From: Sphingobium indicum B90A | GTDB taxonomy: Bacteria; Pseudomonadota; Alphaproteobacteria; Sphingomonadales; Sphingomonadaceae | Reading direction: 5' to 3' | Length of the DNA: 64,000 nucleotides | Assembly: GCF_000264945.2 (NCBI RefSeq) | Contig: NZ_CP013070.1 | Location: 3,038,001 to 3,102,000, forward strand | Shown: one piece after another, positions 1 through 9,032 of the stretch | Layout: every line of letters starts with the position of its first letter | How positions within the stretch are numbered: the first letter of the stretch is position 1 | Notes under the pieces: model-generated | Databases searched by the model: none | Told to the model about the DNA's origin: nothing | What the model saw: only the letters and a program-made list of their open reading frames with translations | Translations under genes and position numbers: made by a program

Positions 1-324
1 GCTGTCGGTCAGGATATGCTGGTGGTCGCGGGTGGTGTTGGTGGTGTAGGTCGGCACCGTGACGCAGCCCGCCGCCATGATGGCAAGGTCCGCGATGCAG
101 AATTCCGGCCGGTTCTCGCTGACCAGCATCACCGGATCGCCCGGCTTCAATCCCTGCGCCTGCAATGCGCTGGCCAGCGAGGCGACCTCCAGAGCGACTT
201 CGGTCCAGCTGAGCGATTGCCATTCCCCCGCCGCCTTGCGCCACAGGAAGGGGGCGTCGCCCATCGCCCTGGCGCGGTCGAAGAACATGGTCACCAGATT
301 GGGAAAACGCTCCATCGCGCTCAA
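1..324 (-). CDS. AMP-dependent acyl-CoA synthetase, N-terminal part (cut by window edge)
   Basis: The minus strand encodes about 108 residues of an adenylate-forming enzyme that activates a fatty or other carboxylic acid to its CoA thioester. Visible are the N-terminal MERFPNLVTMFFDRA, FLWRKAAGEWQSLSW and the conserved VMLVSENRPEFCIADLAIM and GCVTVPTYTT segments typical of long-chain acyl-CoA synthetases. The chosen start is TTG at 324, nine bases after AGGAG; ATG at 315 is the alternative. The AMP-binding core and C-terminal domain lie outside the window, so substrate cannot be judged. Confidence 0.8.
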   Translation of the reverse strand, partial: MSAMERFPNLVTMFFDRARAMGDAPFLWRKAAGEWQSLSWTEVALEVASLASALQAQGLKPGDPVMLVSENRPEFCIADLAIMAAGCVTVPTYTTNTTRDHQHILTDS

Positions 325-527
325 AACGGCATCTCCTCGCTAGCGGCGCGTCTTTTTGGCGCGCTTTACTGCCTCCCAGGCTATAACCGCGCCATGCCGT
401 AACGGCCATGATTTTTCGCGGATTTCCCGGAAACGCCTGCATGGCCCCCGTTAAAGCGCCCGTGGCAGGAGCGCGCTATATTCCGGGGCGGCCGCCGACG
501 TCCGCTAGCCGTGAAATAATTAGCGGG

Positions 528-1313
528 CTAATGATCCTCATGCCCCTCGGCCAGCGCCTCCAGCACATCGTCCAGCCGCGCCGCGTCGCCAAGCGCGATT
601 ACCTGGCCGTCGCTGTCATGGGTGAGCGGTTCGCCGGCCCAGTCGCACATCCGCCCGCCCGCGCCCTCGACCACCGGCACCAGCGCCGCCAGATCGTGCA
701 GCTTCAGCCCTGCCTCGACCACGATGTCGACATGGCCGGACGCGACCAGCCCGTAATTATAGCAGTCGCCGCCCCAGACGGTGTCGCGGCACTGCCCCGC
801 AAGGCGCGAGAAATGCTCGGCGGTGCAGCCGGGGAAAAGCTGCGGCGCGGTGGAGGCCAGGATCGCCTGGTCCAGGGCGCGGCAGGCGCGGGTCGTCACC
901 GGCCTGCCGTTGAAGGTCGTCGGTTGCCCCATCATCCCCGCCCAGCGTTCGTCCGCTATGGGCTGGTCGATGATCCCGATGGTGGGCCAACCCGCCTGCG
1001 TCAGCGCGATCAGCGTGCCGAAGATCGGCCGCCCGGCGATGAAGCTGCGCGTGCCGTCGATGGGATCGAGGATCCATACCCGCTCCGCATCCTCGCGGGC
1101 CGCGCCATATTCCTCCCCGATGATGCCGTCCTGCGGCCGTTCCTTTTCCAGGATCGCGCGGATCGCCGCTTCCGCCGCCCGGTCCGCCTCCGTCACGGGG
1201 GACTGGTCGGATTTGAATTCCATGTCGTAGCGCGCGCGGAAAAAGGGGCGGATCGCCGCGCGGGCGGCGTCGGCAAGGCGGTTGGCAAGGGCCAGGTCGT
1301 CGCGGGTCGTCAT
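528..1313 (-). CDS. hisN: histidinol-phosphatase, inositol monophosphatase family
   Basis: A 261-residue Mg2+-dependent phosphatase of the inositol monophosphatase fold. GEEYG (residues 66-70) and DPIDGT (83-88) supply metal ligands, and LHDLAALVPVVEGAGG near residue 205 is the C-terminal motif. The WILDPIDGTRSFIAG segment and length fit the HisN-type histidinol-phosphatase that removes phosphate from L-histidinol phosphate in histidine synthesis; general inositol-phosphatase activity cannot be excluded. hisG and hisD lie about 45 kb away in the same window. A CTAGAGC-type motif lies 10 bases upstream of the start. Confidence 0.8.
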   Translation of the reverse strand: MTTRDDLALANRLADAARAAIRPFFRARYDMEFKSDQSPVTEADRAAEAAIRAILEKERPQDGIIGEEYGAAREDAERVWILDPIDGTRSFIAGRPIFGTLIALTQAGWPTIGIIDQPIADERWAGMMGQPTTFNGRPVTTRACRALDQAILASTAPQLFPGCTAEHFSRLAGQCRDTVWGGDCYNYGLVASGHVDIVVEAGLKLHDLAALVPVVEGAGGRMCDWAGEPLTHDSDGQVIALGDAARLDDVLEALAEGHEDH

Positions 1314-1322
1314 GCCGCCGGC

Positions 1323-1338
1323 CTAGAGCATTTTGTGG
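1323..1338 (-). repeat. solo CTAGAGCATTTTG motif upstream of hisN
   Basis: CTAGAGCATTTTGTGG on the plus strand, ending 10 bases before the hisN ATG. An almost identical copy (3295-3310) lies in the same position and orientation relative to nadE. It resembles one end of the TAGAGC-bounded repeats at 24021, 33529 and 62651. It could be a remnant of such an element or a leader or promoter element. Confidence 0.45.
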
Positions 1339-1438
1339 CCGGGCGGAACGGTCGACGACCGGAAAATGCACAAACAGATGTCGCGGCGATCGCATGCAAG
1401 GGATAGGCTGGACTTCGCCGATTCCCTGAAGGAGGGAC

Positions 1439-1870
1439 ATGATGCCCGGTTCTCCCGTCATCCCAGCGCTGCGCTATGCCGACGCGCCCGCCGCCATCCG
1501 GTTTCTCTGCCAGGCCTTCGGATTCGAAGTGCAGGCCAGTTACGAGGACGCGGACGATCCGCATATCATCCACCATGCCCAACTCGTGCTGGGGGAAGGC
1601 ATGGTCATGCTGGGCAGCGCCCGCGACGGCGAGGCGGAGTCGCTCTACAGCTGGACCACGCCCCGCGAACTGGGCGGCGTCACCGCCTGCATCTATGTGG
1701 TCGTGCCCGATGCCGACGCCCATTGCCTCCATGCCCGGAACGAAGGCGCCGTGGTGGTCAGCGAGCCGCATGACAATGACGGCTATCCCGGACGCGGCTA
1801 TGAGGCGCTGGACCCGGAAGGCAATGTCTGGAGCTTCGGCACTTACGATCCCTGGGCTCATTTCGCCTAA
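1439..1870 (+). CDS. VOC-family (glyoxalase/bleomycin-resistance fold) protein
   Basis: A 143-residue single vicinal-oxygen-chelate domain. Signs are the opening VIPALRYADAPAAIRFLCQ with FGFEV, the central LVLGEGMVMLGSARDGE, and the C-terminal GYPGRGYEALDPEGNVWSFGTY in which the Glu of DPEGN is a usual metal ligand. A GGAGGG sequence sits just before the ATG. Members range from lyases to binding proteins; the sequence does not identify the ligand. The next gene starts 55 bases downstream on the same strand. Confidence 0.75.
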   Translation: MMPGSPVIPALRYADAPAAIRFLCQAFGFEVQASYEDADDPHIIHHAQLVLGEGMVMLGSARDGEAESLYSWTTPRELGGVTACIYVVVPDADAHCLHARNEGAVVVSEPHDNDGYPGRGYEALDPEGNVWSFGTYDPWAHFA

Positions 1871-1925
1871 AGTTCCGCCGCTTCGGGTCGTCCTACTCCT
1901 TCGGCATGTCTTGAAGGAGTTGCTG

Positions 1926-2162
1926 GTGGCGCTGATCGGCTGGATTGCGAGTTTCATGGCCCTGTTCGGGGGGTTGGCGCTGTGGCAGGATATGCCGTCC
2001 GACGGCTCGCCCGCATTGGCGAACATCCTGTTCATGCTGGCCCTGCTGACCTGCCCCTGGCTGTGGCGCGACAAGCCGCTGGGCATATCGCTCAGCCAGC
2101 GCATCTTCCTGGCCATGGCGCTGCTATGCAGCCTGCCGCTGCTGCTGTTTCCGCGCAACTGA
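1926..2162 (+). CDS. small inner-membrane protein of unknown function
   Basis: A 78-residue protein starting at GTG 1926, six bases after AAGGAG (1914-1919). Three hydrophobic stretches are visible: LIGWIASFMALFGGLAL, LANILFMLALLTCPWLW and IFLAMALLCSLPLLLF, joined by short polar turns. It follows the VOC gene closely and may be co-transcribed. I do not recognise a family. The ribosome binding site and clean hydrophobic pattern favour a real gene. Confidence 0.55.
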   Translation: MALIGWIASFMALFGGLALWQDMPSDGSPALANILFMLALLTCPWLWRDKPLGISLSQRIFLAMALLCSLPLLLFPRN

Positions 2163-2199
2163 GCAAAGTCGCGCCGCGCAACTTTGTCGAACGGACATG

Positions 2200-2235
2200 A
2201 AAAACGCTGCCGACGATCACGCCGGCAGCGTTTTT
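2200..2235. terminator. bidirectional intrinsic terminator before prs 3' end
   Basis: A perfect 13-base-pair inverted repeat, AAAAACGCTGCCG and CGGCAGCGTTTTT, around a 10-base loop. The A-run and T-run make it work in both directions, ending the membrane-protein gene on the plus strand and prs on the minus strand. Confidence 0.85.
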
Positions 2236-2254
2236 CATGTCCCTCAAGGCGATC

Positions 2255-3196
2255 TCAGTCGAACAGGCTGGAGACCGAGCTTTCGTCCGCGATGCGCTTG
2301 ATCGCCTCGCCCAGCAGGGGTGCGATCGGCAGGTGACGGATGCTGCTCGCGCCGCACACCGCGTCGGTGCCCTGGATCGAATCGGTGATGACCAGTTCCT
2401 TGAGTTCCGACGCCTCGACCCGCGCCACCGCGCCGCCCGACAGCACGCCATGGCTGACATAGGCGACCACTTCCTCGGCCCCGGCCGCCTTGAGCGCGTC
2501 CGCGGCATTGCAGAGCGTGCCCGCCGAATCGACGATGTCGTCGATCAGCACGCAGAAGCGGCCCTTCACGTCGCCGATGATGTTCATGACTTCCGATTCG
2601 CCGGCGCGCTCCCGCCGCTTGTCGACGATGGCGAGCGGGGCGTTGTCCAGCCGCTTGGCAAGGGCGCGGGCGCGCACCACGCCGCCCACGTCGGGCGACA
2701 CGACCATCAGGTTGCGGTCGCCAAAGCGCGCCTGGATGTCGGCCGACATCACCGGCGCGCCGAACAGATTGTCGGTCGGAATGTCGAAGAAGCCCTGGAT
2801 CTGCCCGGCATGCAGGTCGACCGACAGCACGCGGTTGGCGCCCGCCGTGGTGATCAGGTTGGCGACCAGCTTGGCCGAGATCGGCGTGCGGGGGCCGGGC
2901 TTCCGGTCCTGCCGGGCATAGCCGAAATAGGGGACGACTGCCGTGATTCGCTTGGCCGAGGCGCGTTTCAGCGCATCGATCATGATCAGCAATTCCATCA
3001 GATTGTCGTTCGTCGGATAGCTGGTCGACTGGATCACGAACACGTCCTCGCCGCGGACATTTTCGTGAATTTCCACGAAAACCTCTTCGTCGGCGAAGCG
3101 GCGGACGCTCGCGTCGGTCAGGGGAATCTCGATATAGTCGGCGATGGCGGCCGCGAGCGGCTTGTTGGAATTGCCGGTCATGAGCTTCATGGCCAA
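2255..3196 (-). CDS. prs: ribose-phosphate pyrophosphokinase (PRPP synthetase)
   Basis: A 313-residue class I PRPP synthetase that transfers pyrophosphate from ATP to ribose 5-phosphate, feeding purine, pyrimidine, histidine and NAD synthesis. The flexible loop [10 protein letters not shown] (98-107), [11 protein letters not shown] (127-137) and the PRPP-binding loop DDIVDSAGT (219-227) are intact, and length matches the family. The start MAMKLMTGN has a second ATG two codons in. nadE, an enzyme of a PRPP-dependent pathway, is divergent on the other side of a 125-base gap. Confidence 0.95.
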   Translation of the reverse strand: MAMKLMTGNSNKPLAAAIADYIEIPLTDASVRRFADEEVFVEIHENVRGEDVFVIQSTSYPTNDNLMELLIMIDALKRASAKRITAVVPYFGYARQDRKPGPRTPISAKLVANLITTAGANRVLSVDLHAGQIQGFFDIPTDNLFGAPVMSADIQARFGDRNLMVVSPDVGGVVRARALAKRLDNAPLAIVDKRRERAGESEVMNIIGDVKGRFCVLIDDIVDSAGTLCNAADALKAAGAEEVVAYVSHGVLSGGAVARVEASELKELVITDSIQGTDAVCGASSIRHLPIAPLLGEAIKRIADESSVSSLFD

Positions 3197-3294
3197 ACCC
3201 CTAAAAGTAAATGGCGTGACATATTGATGACGCTGTCGGAACGCGGCCCCTTTAGCGGCGGAGGCCCTTCCTGAAAAGGCGCTTTTGCGCGCTG

Positions 3295-3310
3295 CCGCAA
3301 AATGCTCTAG
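3295..3310 (+). repeat. solo CTAGAGCATTTTG motif upstream of nadE
   Basis: CCGCAAAATGCTCTAG, the reverse complement of CTAGAGCATTTTGCGG, ends 11 bases before the nadE ATG. It matches the copy before hisN at 15 of 16 positions and has the same orientation relative to the downstream gene. Confidence 0.45.
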
Positions 3311-3321
3311 GGGCGCGGACC

Positions 3322-4983
3322 ATGACCGACAAACTCGTGATAGCCCTGGCCCAGATGACGCAGTCGGTGGGTGACCTTGCCGCCAATGCCGACGCGATGC
3401 TGGAATGGCGCGCGCGGGCGATGGAGGCGGACCTCATCGTCTATCCCGAACTGCAACTGATCGGCTATCCGCCTGAGGATCTGGTGCTGAAGCCCGCCCT
3501 GGTCGACCGCGCCAACCATGAACTGGACCGGCTGGCGCAGGCGACGGCGGATGGCGGCCCGGCCATGCTGGTCGGCACCGTCGTCGCGTCGCAGGGCGTG
3601 CTCTTCAACGTCGTCGCCCTGCTGGAGGACGGCGCGGTCACCGCCATCCGGCAGAAGCGCGAACTGCCCAATTACGGGACGTTCGATGAAAAGCGCCTGT
3701 TCGCCCCCGGCCCGCTGCCCGCGCCCATCGATTTTCGGGGCGTGAAGATCGGCGTGCCGATCTGCGAGGACATCTGGTTCCCCTTCGTCACCGCCCATCT
3801 GCGGGCGGAGGGCGCGGAAATCCTGATCAGCCCCAACGGCTCCCCGTTCGAGGTGGACAAGGACGACCGCCGCATCAACGCCGTCGCCGGAACCCGCGTC
3901 CGCGAAACCGGCCTGCCGCTCGTCTATCTGAACCGCGTCGGCGGGCAGGACGAGCTGGTGTTCGACGGCGCGTCCTTCGTGATGAACGGCGACCTCAGCA
4001 TCGCCCGGCAGTTTCCCGACTGGGAAGAGGCGCTGGTCCTCACGACCTGGGAGAAATGGGAAGGCCAGTGGGTCTGCCTGCCCGGCGAGCGCCATGTCCT
4101 GGATGAGCGCCCGGCCGACATCTACAACGCCATGGTCCTCGGCCTGCGCGACTATGTGAACAAGAACCGCTTTCCCGGCGTGGTGCTGGGCCTGTCGGGC
4201 GGCATCGATTCCGCCCTGTCCGCCGCCGTCGCCGTCGACGCGCTGGGCGCCGACCGGGTGTGGTGCGTGATGATGCCGTCCCGCTTCACCAGCCGGGAAA
4301 GCCTGGACGACGCGGTCGAATGCGCCCGGATGCTGGGTGTCCGTTACGACAGCATCCCCATCGAACCGGCGGTGGAAGCCTTCGACGCGATGCTGGCGGA
4401 CGTCTTCACCGGCCGCCAGCGCGACCTGACCGAGGAGAATATCCAGTCCCGCATCCGGGGCGTGACGCTGATGGGCCTGTCCAACAAATTTGGCCATATG
4501 CTGCTGACCACCGGCAACAAGAGCGAGATGTCGGTCGGTTACGCCACCATCTATGGCGACATGGCGGGCGGCTATTCGGTGCTGAAGGACGCCTACAAGA
4601 CCACGGTGTTCGACCTCTGCCGCTGGCGGAACGAGAATGTGCCGTCGCTGGGCGAGGCCTTCGGTCCCAGGGGGCCGGTCATGCCCGACCGCGTCATCAC
4701 CAAGCCGCCCAGCGCCGAACTGCGCGACAATCAGAAGGACGAGGACAGCCTGCCCCCCTATGAGGTGCTGGACCCGATCCTCTACGGCTTGGTGGAGGAG
4801 GAATTGTCGGTGGAGCAACTGGTCGCGCGCGGCTTCGACAAGGACACCGTCGCCCGCATCGAGCGCCTGCTCTACGTCGCCGAATATAAGCGCCGCCAGT
4901 CGCCCCCCGGCGTGAAGCTGGGCATGCGCAATTTCGGCCGCGACCGGCGCTATCCGATCACCAACGCCTTCCGCACGCTCTAG
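3322..4983 (+). CDS. nadE: glutamine-dependent NAD+ synthetase
   Basis: A 553-residue two-domain enzyme that amidates deamido-NAD+ using ammonia channelled from glutamine. The N-terminal nitrilase-type glutaminase domain shows the Glu43 (YPELQ), Lys112 ([13 protein letters not shown]) and Cys148 (VPICEDIW) triad. The C-terminal synthetase has the pyrophosphatase loop SGGIDS near residue 292 and [18 protein letters not shown]. Length fits the bacterial two-domain form. The gene is monocistronic as far as visible, followed by a palindromic repeat. Confidence 0.95.
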   Translation: MTDKLVIALAQMTQSVGDLAANADAMLEWRARAMEADLIVYPELQLIGYPPEDLVLKPALVDRANHELDRLAQATADGGPAMLVGTVVASQGVLFNVVALLEDGAVTAIRQKRELPNYGTFDEKRLFAPGPLPAPIDFRGVKIGVPICEDIWFPFVTAHLRAEGAEILISPNGSPFEVDKDDRRINAVAGTRVRETGLPLVYLNRVGGQDELVFDGASFVMNGDLSIARQFPDWEEALVLTTWEKWEGQWVCLPGERHVLDERPADIYNAMVLGLRDYVNKNRFPGVVLGLSGGIDSALSAAVAVDALGADRVWCVMMPSRFTSRESLDDAVECARMLGVRYDSIPIEPAVEAFDAMLADVFTGRQRDLTEENIQSRIRGVTLMGLSNKFGHMLLTTGNKSEMSVGYATIYGDMAGGYSVLKDAYKTTVFDLCRWRNENVPSLGEAFGPRGPVMPDRVITKPPSAELRDNQKDEDSLPPYEVLDPILYGLVEEELSVEQLVARGFDKDTVARIERLLYVAEYKRRQSPPGVKLGMRNFGRDRRYPITNAFRTL

Positions 4984-4995
4984 CCATGAAAAAGG

Positions 4996-5097
4996 CCGTT
5001 CGTCCTGAGTAGCCATTGAGCGAAGTCGAAATGGCGTATCGAAGGATGCTTCGATACGGGTCTTCGACAAGCTCAGCCCCCTACTCAGCGCGAACGG
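4996..5097. repeat. palindromic intergenic repeat, CTTCGACAAGCTCAG type (copy 1)
   Basis: A 102-base imperfect palindrome with ends CCGTTCG and CGAACGG. It contains TCCTGAGTAG with CTACTCAG and the inner CTTCGACAAGCTCAGC core. A second copy lies at 55930-56009, and the core alone recurs inside the repeat at 26094-26207. It ends 12 bases before gltX and may fold strongly in the nadE transcript. Confidence 0.8.
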
Positions 5098-5109
5098 GTT
5101 GCATATGAT

Positions 5110-6441
5110 ATGACCGTCATCACCCGCTTCGCCCCCTCGCCCACCGGCAACCTGCATGTCGGCAATATCCGCGCCGCGCTCCACAACTGGCTGTGGGCGC
5201 GCAAGAGCGGCGGCCGGTTCCTGCTGCGGCTGGACGACACCGACCTCGAACGCTCCCGCCCGGAATATGCGCAAGCCATCAAGGCCGACCTCCGCTGGCT
5301 GGGCCTGCACTGGGACGGGGAGGAGAAACAGTCCGACCGCTTCGCCCTGTATGAGGAAAGATTCGAGGCGCTCAAGGCCTCAGGCCATGTCTACCCCGCC
5401 TATGAAACGGCGCAGGAACTGGACCTGCGCCGCAAGATATTGCTGGGCCGGGGCCTGCCCCCGGTCTACGACCGCGCCGCCCTGTCCCTGACCCCTGACC
5501 AGATCGCCGCTTATAAGGCCGAAGGCCGCCAGCCCCATTGGCGTTTCAAGCTCGATCATGGCCAGCCCATCGGCTGGACCGACCTCATCCGCGGCGAGCA
5601 GCGCTTCGATCCGAAGCTGCTGTCCGACCCGGTGATCCGCCGCGCCGACGGAAGTTGGCTCTACATGCTCCCCTCGGTGATCGACGATATCGCCATGGGC
5701 GTGACCCATGTGCTGCGCGGCGAAGACCATGTGTCCAACACCGCCACCCAGATCCAGATGTTCGCGGCGCTGGGGGCGAGCCTGCCTGCCTTCGCCCATG
5801 AGGCGCTGCTGACGGGCAGCGAAGGCAAGCTTTCCAAGCGTCTCGGCTCGCTGGGCGTCGCCCATTTTCGCGAGATCGGGCTGGAGCCTGCCGCCATCGC
5901 CTCTTTGCTGGCGCGGCTCGGCAGTTCGATGCCGGTCGAGCCGTTCGCGGACATGCAGCCGCTGATCGACAGCTTCGACTTCGCCCATTTCGGCCGCGCC
6001 CCGGCCCGCTTCGACGAGGCGGAACTGGCGACCCTCAACCAGAAGATCGTCCACCTGCTGCCCTATGCCGCCGTCGCGGACCGCCTGCCCCAGGACATGG
6101 ACGAGGTGGCGTGGGACGCCATCCGCCCCAATCTGGAAACCGTGAGTGACGCGGCCGACTGGTGGCGGATCGTCACCGGCCCGATCGATGCGCCAGTTCC
6201 AGCGGAGGAAGACCGCGACTTCCTGGCTCTTGCGCACGACATTCTGACGGAAACGGCCTTCGACGGCGCCGTCTGGCGCACCCTCACCGAAGCGTTGAAA
6301 GCGGAGACAGGCCGCAAGGGCAAGGCGCTGTTCCTGCCCCTGCGCCGCGCTCTGACAGGCATGGATCACGGCCCCGACATGGGTCAGATGCTGCCATTGA
6401 TCGGCAGGGACGAAGCGCTGAGCCGGCTGAAATCCTCATAG
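5110..6441 (+). CDS. gltX: glutamate--tRNA ligase
   Basis: A 443-residue class I synthetase. It has the HIGH-type motif in FAPSPTGNLHVGN (residues 7-19), the KMSKS-type KLSKR (240-244), VLRGEDHVSNTATQ, and a C-terminal alpha-helical anticodon-binding region, so it is longer than GluQ (YadB) proteins, which stop before this domain. Alphaproteobacteria often carry two GltX copies, one of which may charge tRNA(Gln) for later transamidation; which copy this is cannot be told here. The ATG at 5110 leads directly into TVITRFAPSPTG. Confidence 0.92.
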   Translation: MTVITRFAPSPTGNLHVGNIRAALHNWLWARKSGGRFLLRLDDTDLERSRPEYAQAIKADLRWLGLHWDGEEKQSDRFALYEERFEALKASGHVYPAYETAQELDLRRKILLGRGLPPVYDRAALSLTPDQIAAYKAEGRQPHWRFKLDHGQPIGWTDLIRGEQRFDPKLLSDPVIRRADGSWLYMLPSVIDDIAMGVTHVLRGEDHVSNTATQIQMFAALGASLPAFAHEALLTGSEGKLSKRLGSLGVAHFREIGLEPAAIASLLARLGSSMPVEPFADMQPLIDSFDFAHFGRAPARFDEAELATLNQKIVHLLPYAAVADRLPQDMDEVAWDAIRPNLETVSDAADWWRIVTGPIDAPVPAEEDRDFLALAHDILTETAFDGAVWRTLTEALKAETGRKGKALFLPLRRALTGMDHGPDMGQMLPLIGRDEALSRLKSS

Positions 6442-6444
6442 GCG

Positions 6445-6580
6445 AATCCTCCCTACGCGAAGCGTGGGGACCGCCGCTGAAAGCGGTGGAGGGGAATTTT
6501 GGAGGTGTGCCCCGTTCCCCTCCGTCAGCGCTTAGCGCTGCCACCTCCCCATCTCCGATGGGGAGGAATAGGATAGGTCC
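6445..6580. repeat. GGGGAGGAATAGGAT palindromic repeat, copy 1
   Basis: Starts AATCCTCCCTACGCGAAGCG and ends GGGGAGGAATAGGATAGG. Internal inverted repeats include CCGCTGAAAGCGG and GCGCTTAGCGC. Related copies are at 36042-36187, 37699-37840, 53947-54117 and 58805-58948. The two ends are complementary, so the whole element can form a long hairpin. It fills the gap between convergent gltX and the hydrolase gene. Confidence 0.85.
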
Positions 6581-6594
6581 ACAGACCCAGCACC

Positions 6595-7344
6595 TCAGCC
6601 CCGCATGGCCTCCAGCGCCTCGCCCACCGCCAAAATACCCTCCGGTGCTGCGGCGAAGCCCATATGCGTGCAGTCGACCTCGATAGCCCGGTCGCGCTCC
6701 CCGGCGCGTCCCTTGGCGCAGCGGGGCAGGATCACGCCGTCCCGCCGCGACCAGAGCGCGACCGTCGGCACCGGCGGCTTTTCCTCGCGCCGGCAGGTGA
6801 AGGGCGGCCGGTCGACGGGAAATCCGGAAACGAGCTGATAGAGCCGCCAGGCATGGTTGGCGCGCGGATCGCCGGAAAAGGGCGTGCCCATCGTCACCAC
6901 TCCGCCGACCTTGCGCGTGGCGAATTTGGCATATTCGCGCGCGAACAGCCCGCCCAGGCTCCATCCCACCAGGGTCACGGGCGCTCCGGTCTCCCGCCTT
7001 ATGGCGTCCACCCGGCGGTCGATCTGCTCCAGGCTGTCGGGCCTGGGTCCGAAATTCCGGCCCATGCCCCAGCCATGCGCCTCATATCCCGCCGCATTGA
7101 GCACGGCGCGCAGAGGCTCCATCCGATGCTCGCTTGCCAGCAGGCCGGGAATCAGCAGTATCCGCCGCCCATCGCCGCGGATCGCCTGCGCCAGTTGAGG
7201 CGCCCGCGCCCGCGTCCGCGCCAGATCGAAGGGCAAGGACGCATTGCCCAACAGGTGCTGGAGCGACGGCCGCTCGGCTGCACGGGGGCCGCTGGCCAAA
7301 CGGGCCTTCCAGAAACTGGCGATGGCGTCGGCATAGGGGGGCAC
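6595..7344 (-). CDS. alpha/beta hydrolase (lipase/esterase-like)
   Basis: A 249-residue protein if it starts at GTG 7344, eight bases after GAAGGAAAG. The nucleophile elbow GWSLGG (Ser130) is followed by FAREYAKFA; Asp202 (SRRDGV) and His227 (CTHMGF) complete a likely triad. The oxyanion region is ILLIPGLLASE, and TMGTPFSGDP is common in lipase-like proteins. No signal peptide is evident. The substrate is unknown. The frame stays open upstream to 7509, but the extra residues are basic and low quality. Confidence 0.75.
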   Translation of the reverse strand: MPPYADAIASFWKARLASGPRAAERPSLQHLLGNASLPFDLARTRARAPQLAQAIRGDGRRILLIPGLLASEHRMEPLRAVLNAAGYEAHGWGMGRNFGPRPDSLEQIDRRVDAIRRETGAPVTLVGWSLGGLFAREYAKFATRKVGGVVTMGTPFSGDPRANHAWRLYQLVSGFPVDRPPFTCRREEKPPVPTVALWSRRDGVILPRCAKGRAGERDRAIEVDCTHMGFAAAPEGILAVGEALEAMRG

Positions 7345-7468
7345 GAAAATGTCTTTCCTTCTTCCCGCGGGAAAAATGACATTCTCATGACGCAGGCTCC
7401 CAAGTCCATGGAGATTTATCCGCGGGCATGAACGGTTCGCCGTTTGTGACAATGGCCGGGGGGCAGGA

Positions 7469-8335
7469 TCAGGGCGCCAGCGGAGAGGTCTGCGCGACCG
7501 CAGCGCCATCGGCCGCCCGCAACTGGCGCGGCTCCAATATCGCAGCCGTCTCGATCAGGTCCAGCGCCCGCCGCGCCTCCATGTAGCGCCGCGCATATTG
7601 CATCCAGCGGTCGGCGGCGGCGCGCCCCGGCATCTGCTCCACCTCCGCCAGCGCCGCGCCGACCCGCGATCCGTCCAGATAGCGCAGCGCCCGGTCCAGC
7701 GCCGCCTGCGGCCGGGGAGAGGGGGTGGACGCCCGGTGGATGGTAATGATCTCCCGCGCCTCATGCTCCAGCGCTTCCCACCAGCTTGCATTGGCGGGGG
7801 GAACGGTGACCTGATCGGCGAGCGCCGTCAGCCCGGCGCGCAGGTCGGGCAGCGTCACCGGCTCCCGCGCGGCGTTGATGATCGTCGCCACCGCGCGCGG
7901 CTGCGCCTGGCCGAAACGCAGGCGCAACTGGCCCTCTATATAGCCGAGCGGCGCCCCGCTATCGAGCGCCCGCCGCGCCGCGAAGGCGACCAGCAGGCCT
8001 TCCGCCCGCGCCGCATTGCCCGACGCCGCCTGCGCCTCCACCGTGATGCGGTTCAGCCGTTCCTCCAGTTGCACGACCCGCGCGTCCAGCATCTGCCCGG
8101 CATCGGCGGAAAGCGGACGCATCGGCACGCCCGGCGCGACGGCATTCAGCAGCGGATCGCTCAGCACCGATGGCCGTTGCGGCGCATTCCACCGCTGGAT
8201 GCGCGGCAAGGCGAGGACGGTCAGCACGACCCCGACCGCAAAGGCGAGCAAGACCAGCAGGGCCAGCAGCCAGGGTCCGCGCCGCGCCGGGAGGGGCGCC
8301 GTCGCGCCGCTCGCCGGGGCGTCCATATCGCTCAT
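7469..8335 (-). CDS. mitofilin-like (Mic60/IMMP) inner-membrane protein
   Basis: A 288-residue protein from ATG 8335, about ten bases after GGAAGA; ATG 8353 is an alternative. One transmembrane segment (about residues 20-43, LLALLVLLAFAVGVVLTVLAL) is followed by a coiled-coil stretch with VVQLEERLNRITVEAQAA and an alpha-helical C-terminus. In alphaproteobacteria the gene after hemC-hemD usually encodes the bacterial mitofilin relative, and this fits in topology and position. The primary sequence is weakly conserved, so the family call rests on context. It is the third gene of the hemC operon. Confidence 0.6.
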   Translation of the reverse strand: MSDMDAPASGATAPLPARRGPWLLALLVLLAFAVGVVLTVLALPRIQRWNAPQRPSVLSDPLLNAVAPGVPMRPLSADAGQMLDARVVQLEERLNRITVEAQAASGNAARAEGLLVAFAARRALDSGAPLGYIEGQLRLRFGQAQPRAVATIINAAREPVTLPDLRAGLTALADQVTVPPANASWWEALEHEAREIITIHRASTPSPRPQAALDRALRYLDGSRVGAALAEVEQMPGRAAADRWMQYARRYMEARRALDLIETAAILEPRQLRAADGAAVAQTSPLAP

Positions 8336-8363
8336 CAAGGGCTTTTCTTCCATATGAGGCGAA

Positions 8364-9032
8364 TCATTCGCATAATCGGACGGCAAGGGCCAGCATCCTC
8401 TCATCATCGGGCTTGTCGGGCGCCTGGGCGCTGGCCCATCCGGCGCCGCAGGCGGCCAGAGCGGCGGGGCTGATCGCGATCAGGTGGAACGAACTCCGCC
8501 GTTCCGGGCCCACATGGCGCGCCAGCAATTCGCCGGCGCGCGGGGAGTGGACCAGAAGGACGCTGCCGGCCTCCAGCCGCTCCGCCCATCCCTCCTCGCC
8601 GGTCCGCAGCATTTCATAGACGGCGATCCGATCGATCCGCAGCGCGCCCGCGTCGATCGGCGCCACCGTCCGCCCCGCCAGGTGCAGCACATGGCCATGC
8701 CCGTCCGCCGCGATCCGCCGCGCAACGGCGGTGCCGTCGCCATCTCCGACGACGACATCCGCGAATCCGGCTTCCTCCAGCGCCTTCGCCGTCGCCCGTC
8801 CGACCGCATAGGCGGGCAGCTTTCGATAGCGGGCCAGCCCTTCGCCCGCCAGTCGGGCGGCATTGGCGCTGGTCAGCAACAGGGCGTCGAACCTTTCCGG
8901 GGCGGGCGCGTGCCACTCCAGCGCCCGAGGCGCGAACAGCGGAAAGACCCGCGCTTCCAGCCCCCGTTCCGCCGCCCGCGCCGCCGTCTTGCCCGCCCCC
9001 GGTTCGGGCCGCAGGATGACGACGGGCCTCAC
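8364..9032 (-). CDS. hemD: uroporphyrinogen-III synthase
   Basis: A 222-residue enzyme that closes and inverts ring D of hydroxymethylbilane to give uroporphyrinogen III for haem. The start is GTG 9032, whose GTGA overlaps the hemC stop by four bases, showing translational coupling. Typical features are the opening VVILRPEPGAGKTAA, LLLTSANAARLA, AYAVGRATAKALEEAGF and FHLIAISPAALAA. The family is poorly conserved, but position after hemC supports the call. Confidence 0.88.
   Translation of the reverse strand: MRPVVILRPEPGAGKTAARAAERGLEARVFPLFAPRALEWHAPAPERFDALLLTSANAARLAGEGLARYRKLPAYAVGRATAKALEEAGFADVVVGDGDGTAVARRIAADGHGHVLHLAGRTVAPIDAGALRIDRIAVYEMLRTGEEGWAERLEAGSVLLVHSPRAGELLARHVGPERRSSFHLIAISPAALAACGAGWASAQAPDKPDDERMLALAVRLCE

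Noticed and set aside
518..533. ATTAGC-GG-GCTAAT dyad at the hisN stop
   Set aside because: Only 6 base pairs with a 2-base loop and no T-run; too weak to call.
1476..1925. Long ORF joining the VOC region to the small membrane protein
   Set aside because: The first part is another frame of the VOC gene; GTG 1926 with AAGGAG explains the real start.
3307..5310. 667-codon open frame antisense to nadE and gltX
   Set aside because: Spans two certain genes and an intergenic repeat, so it is a composition artefact.
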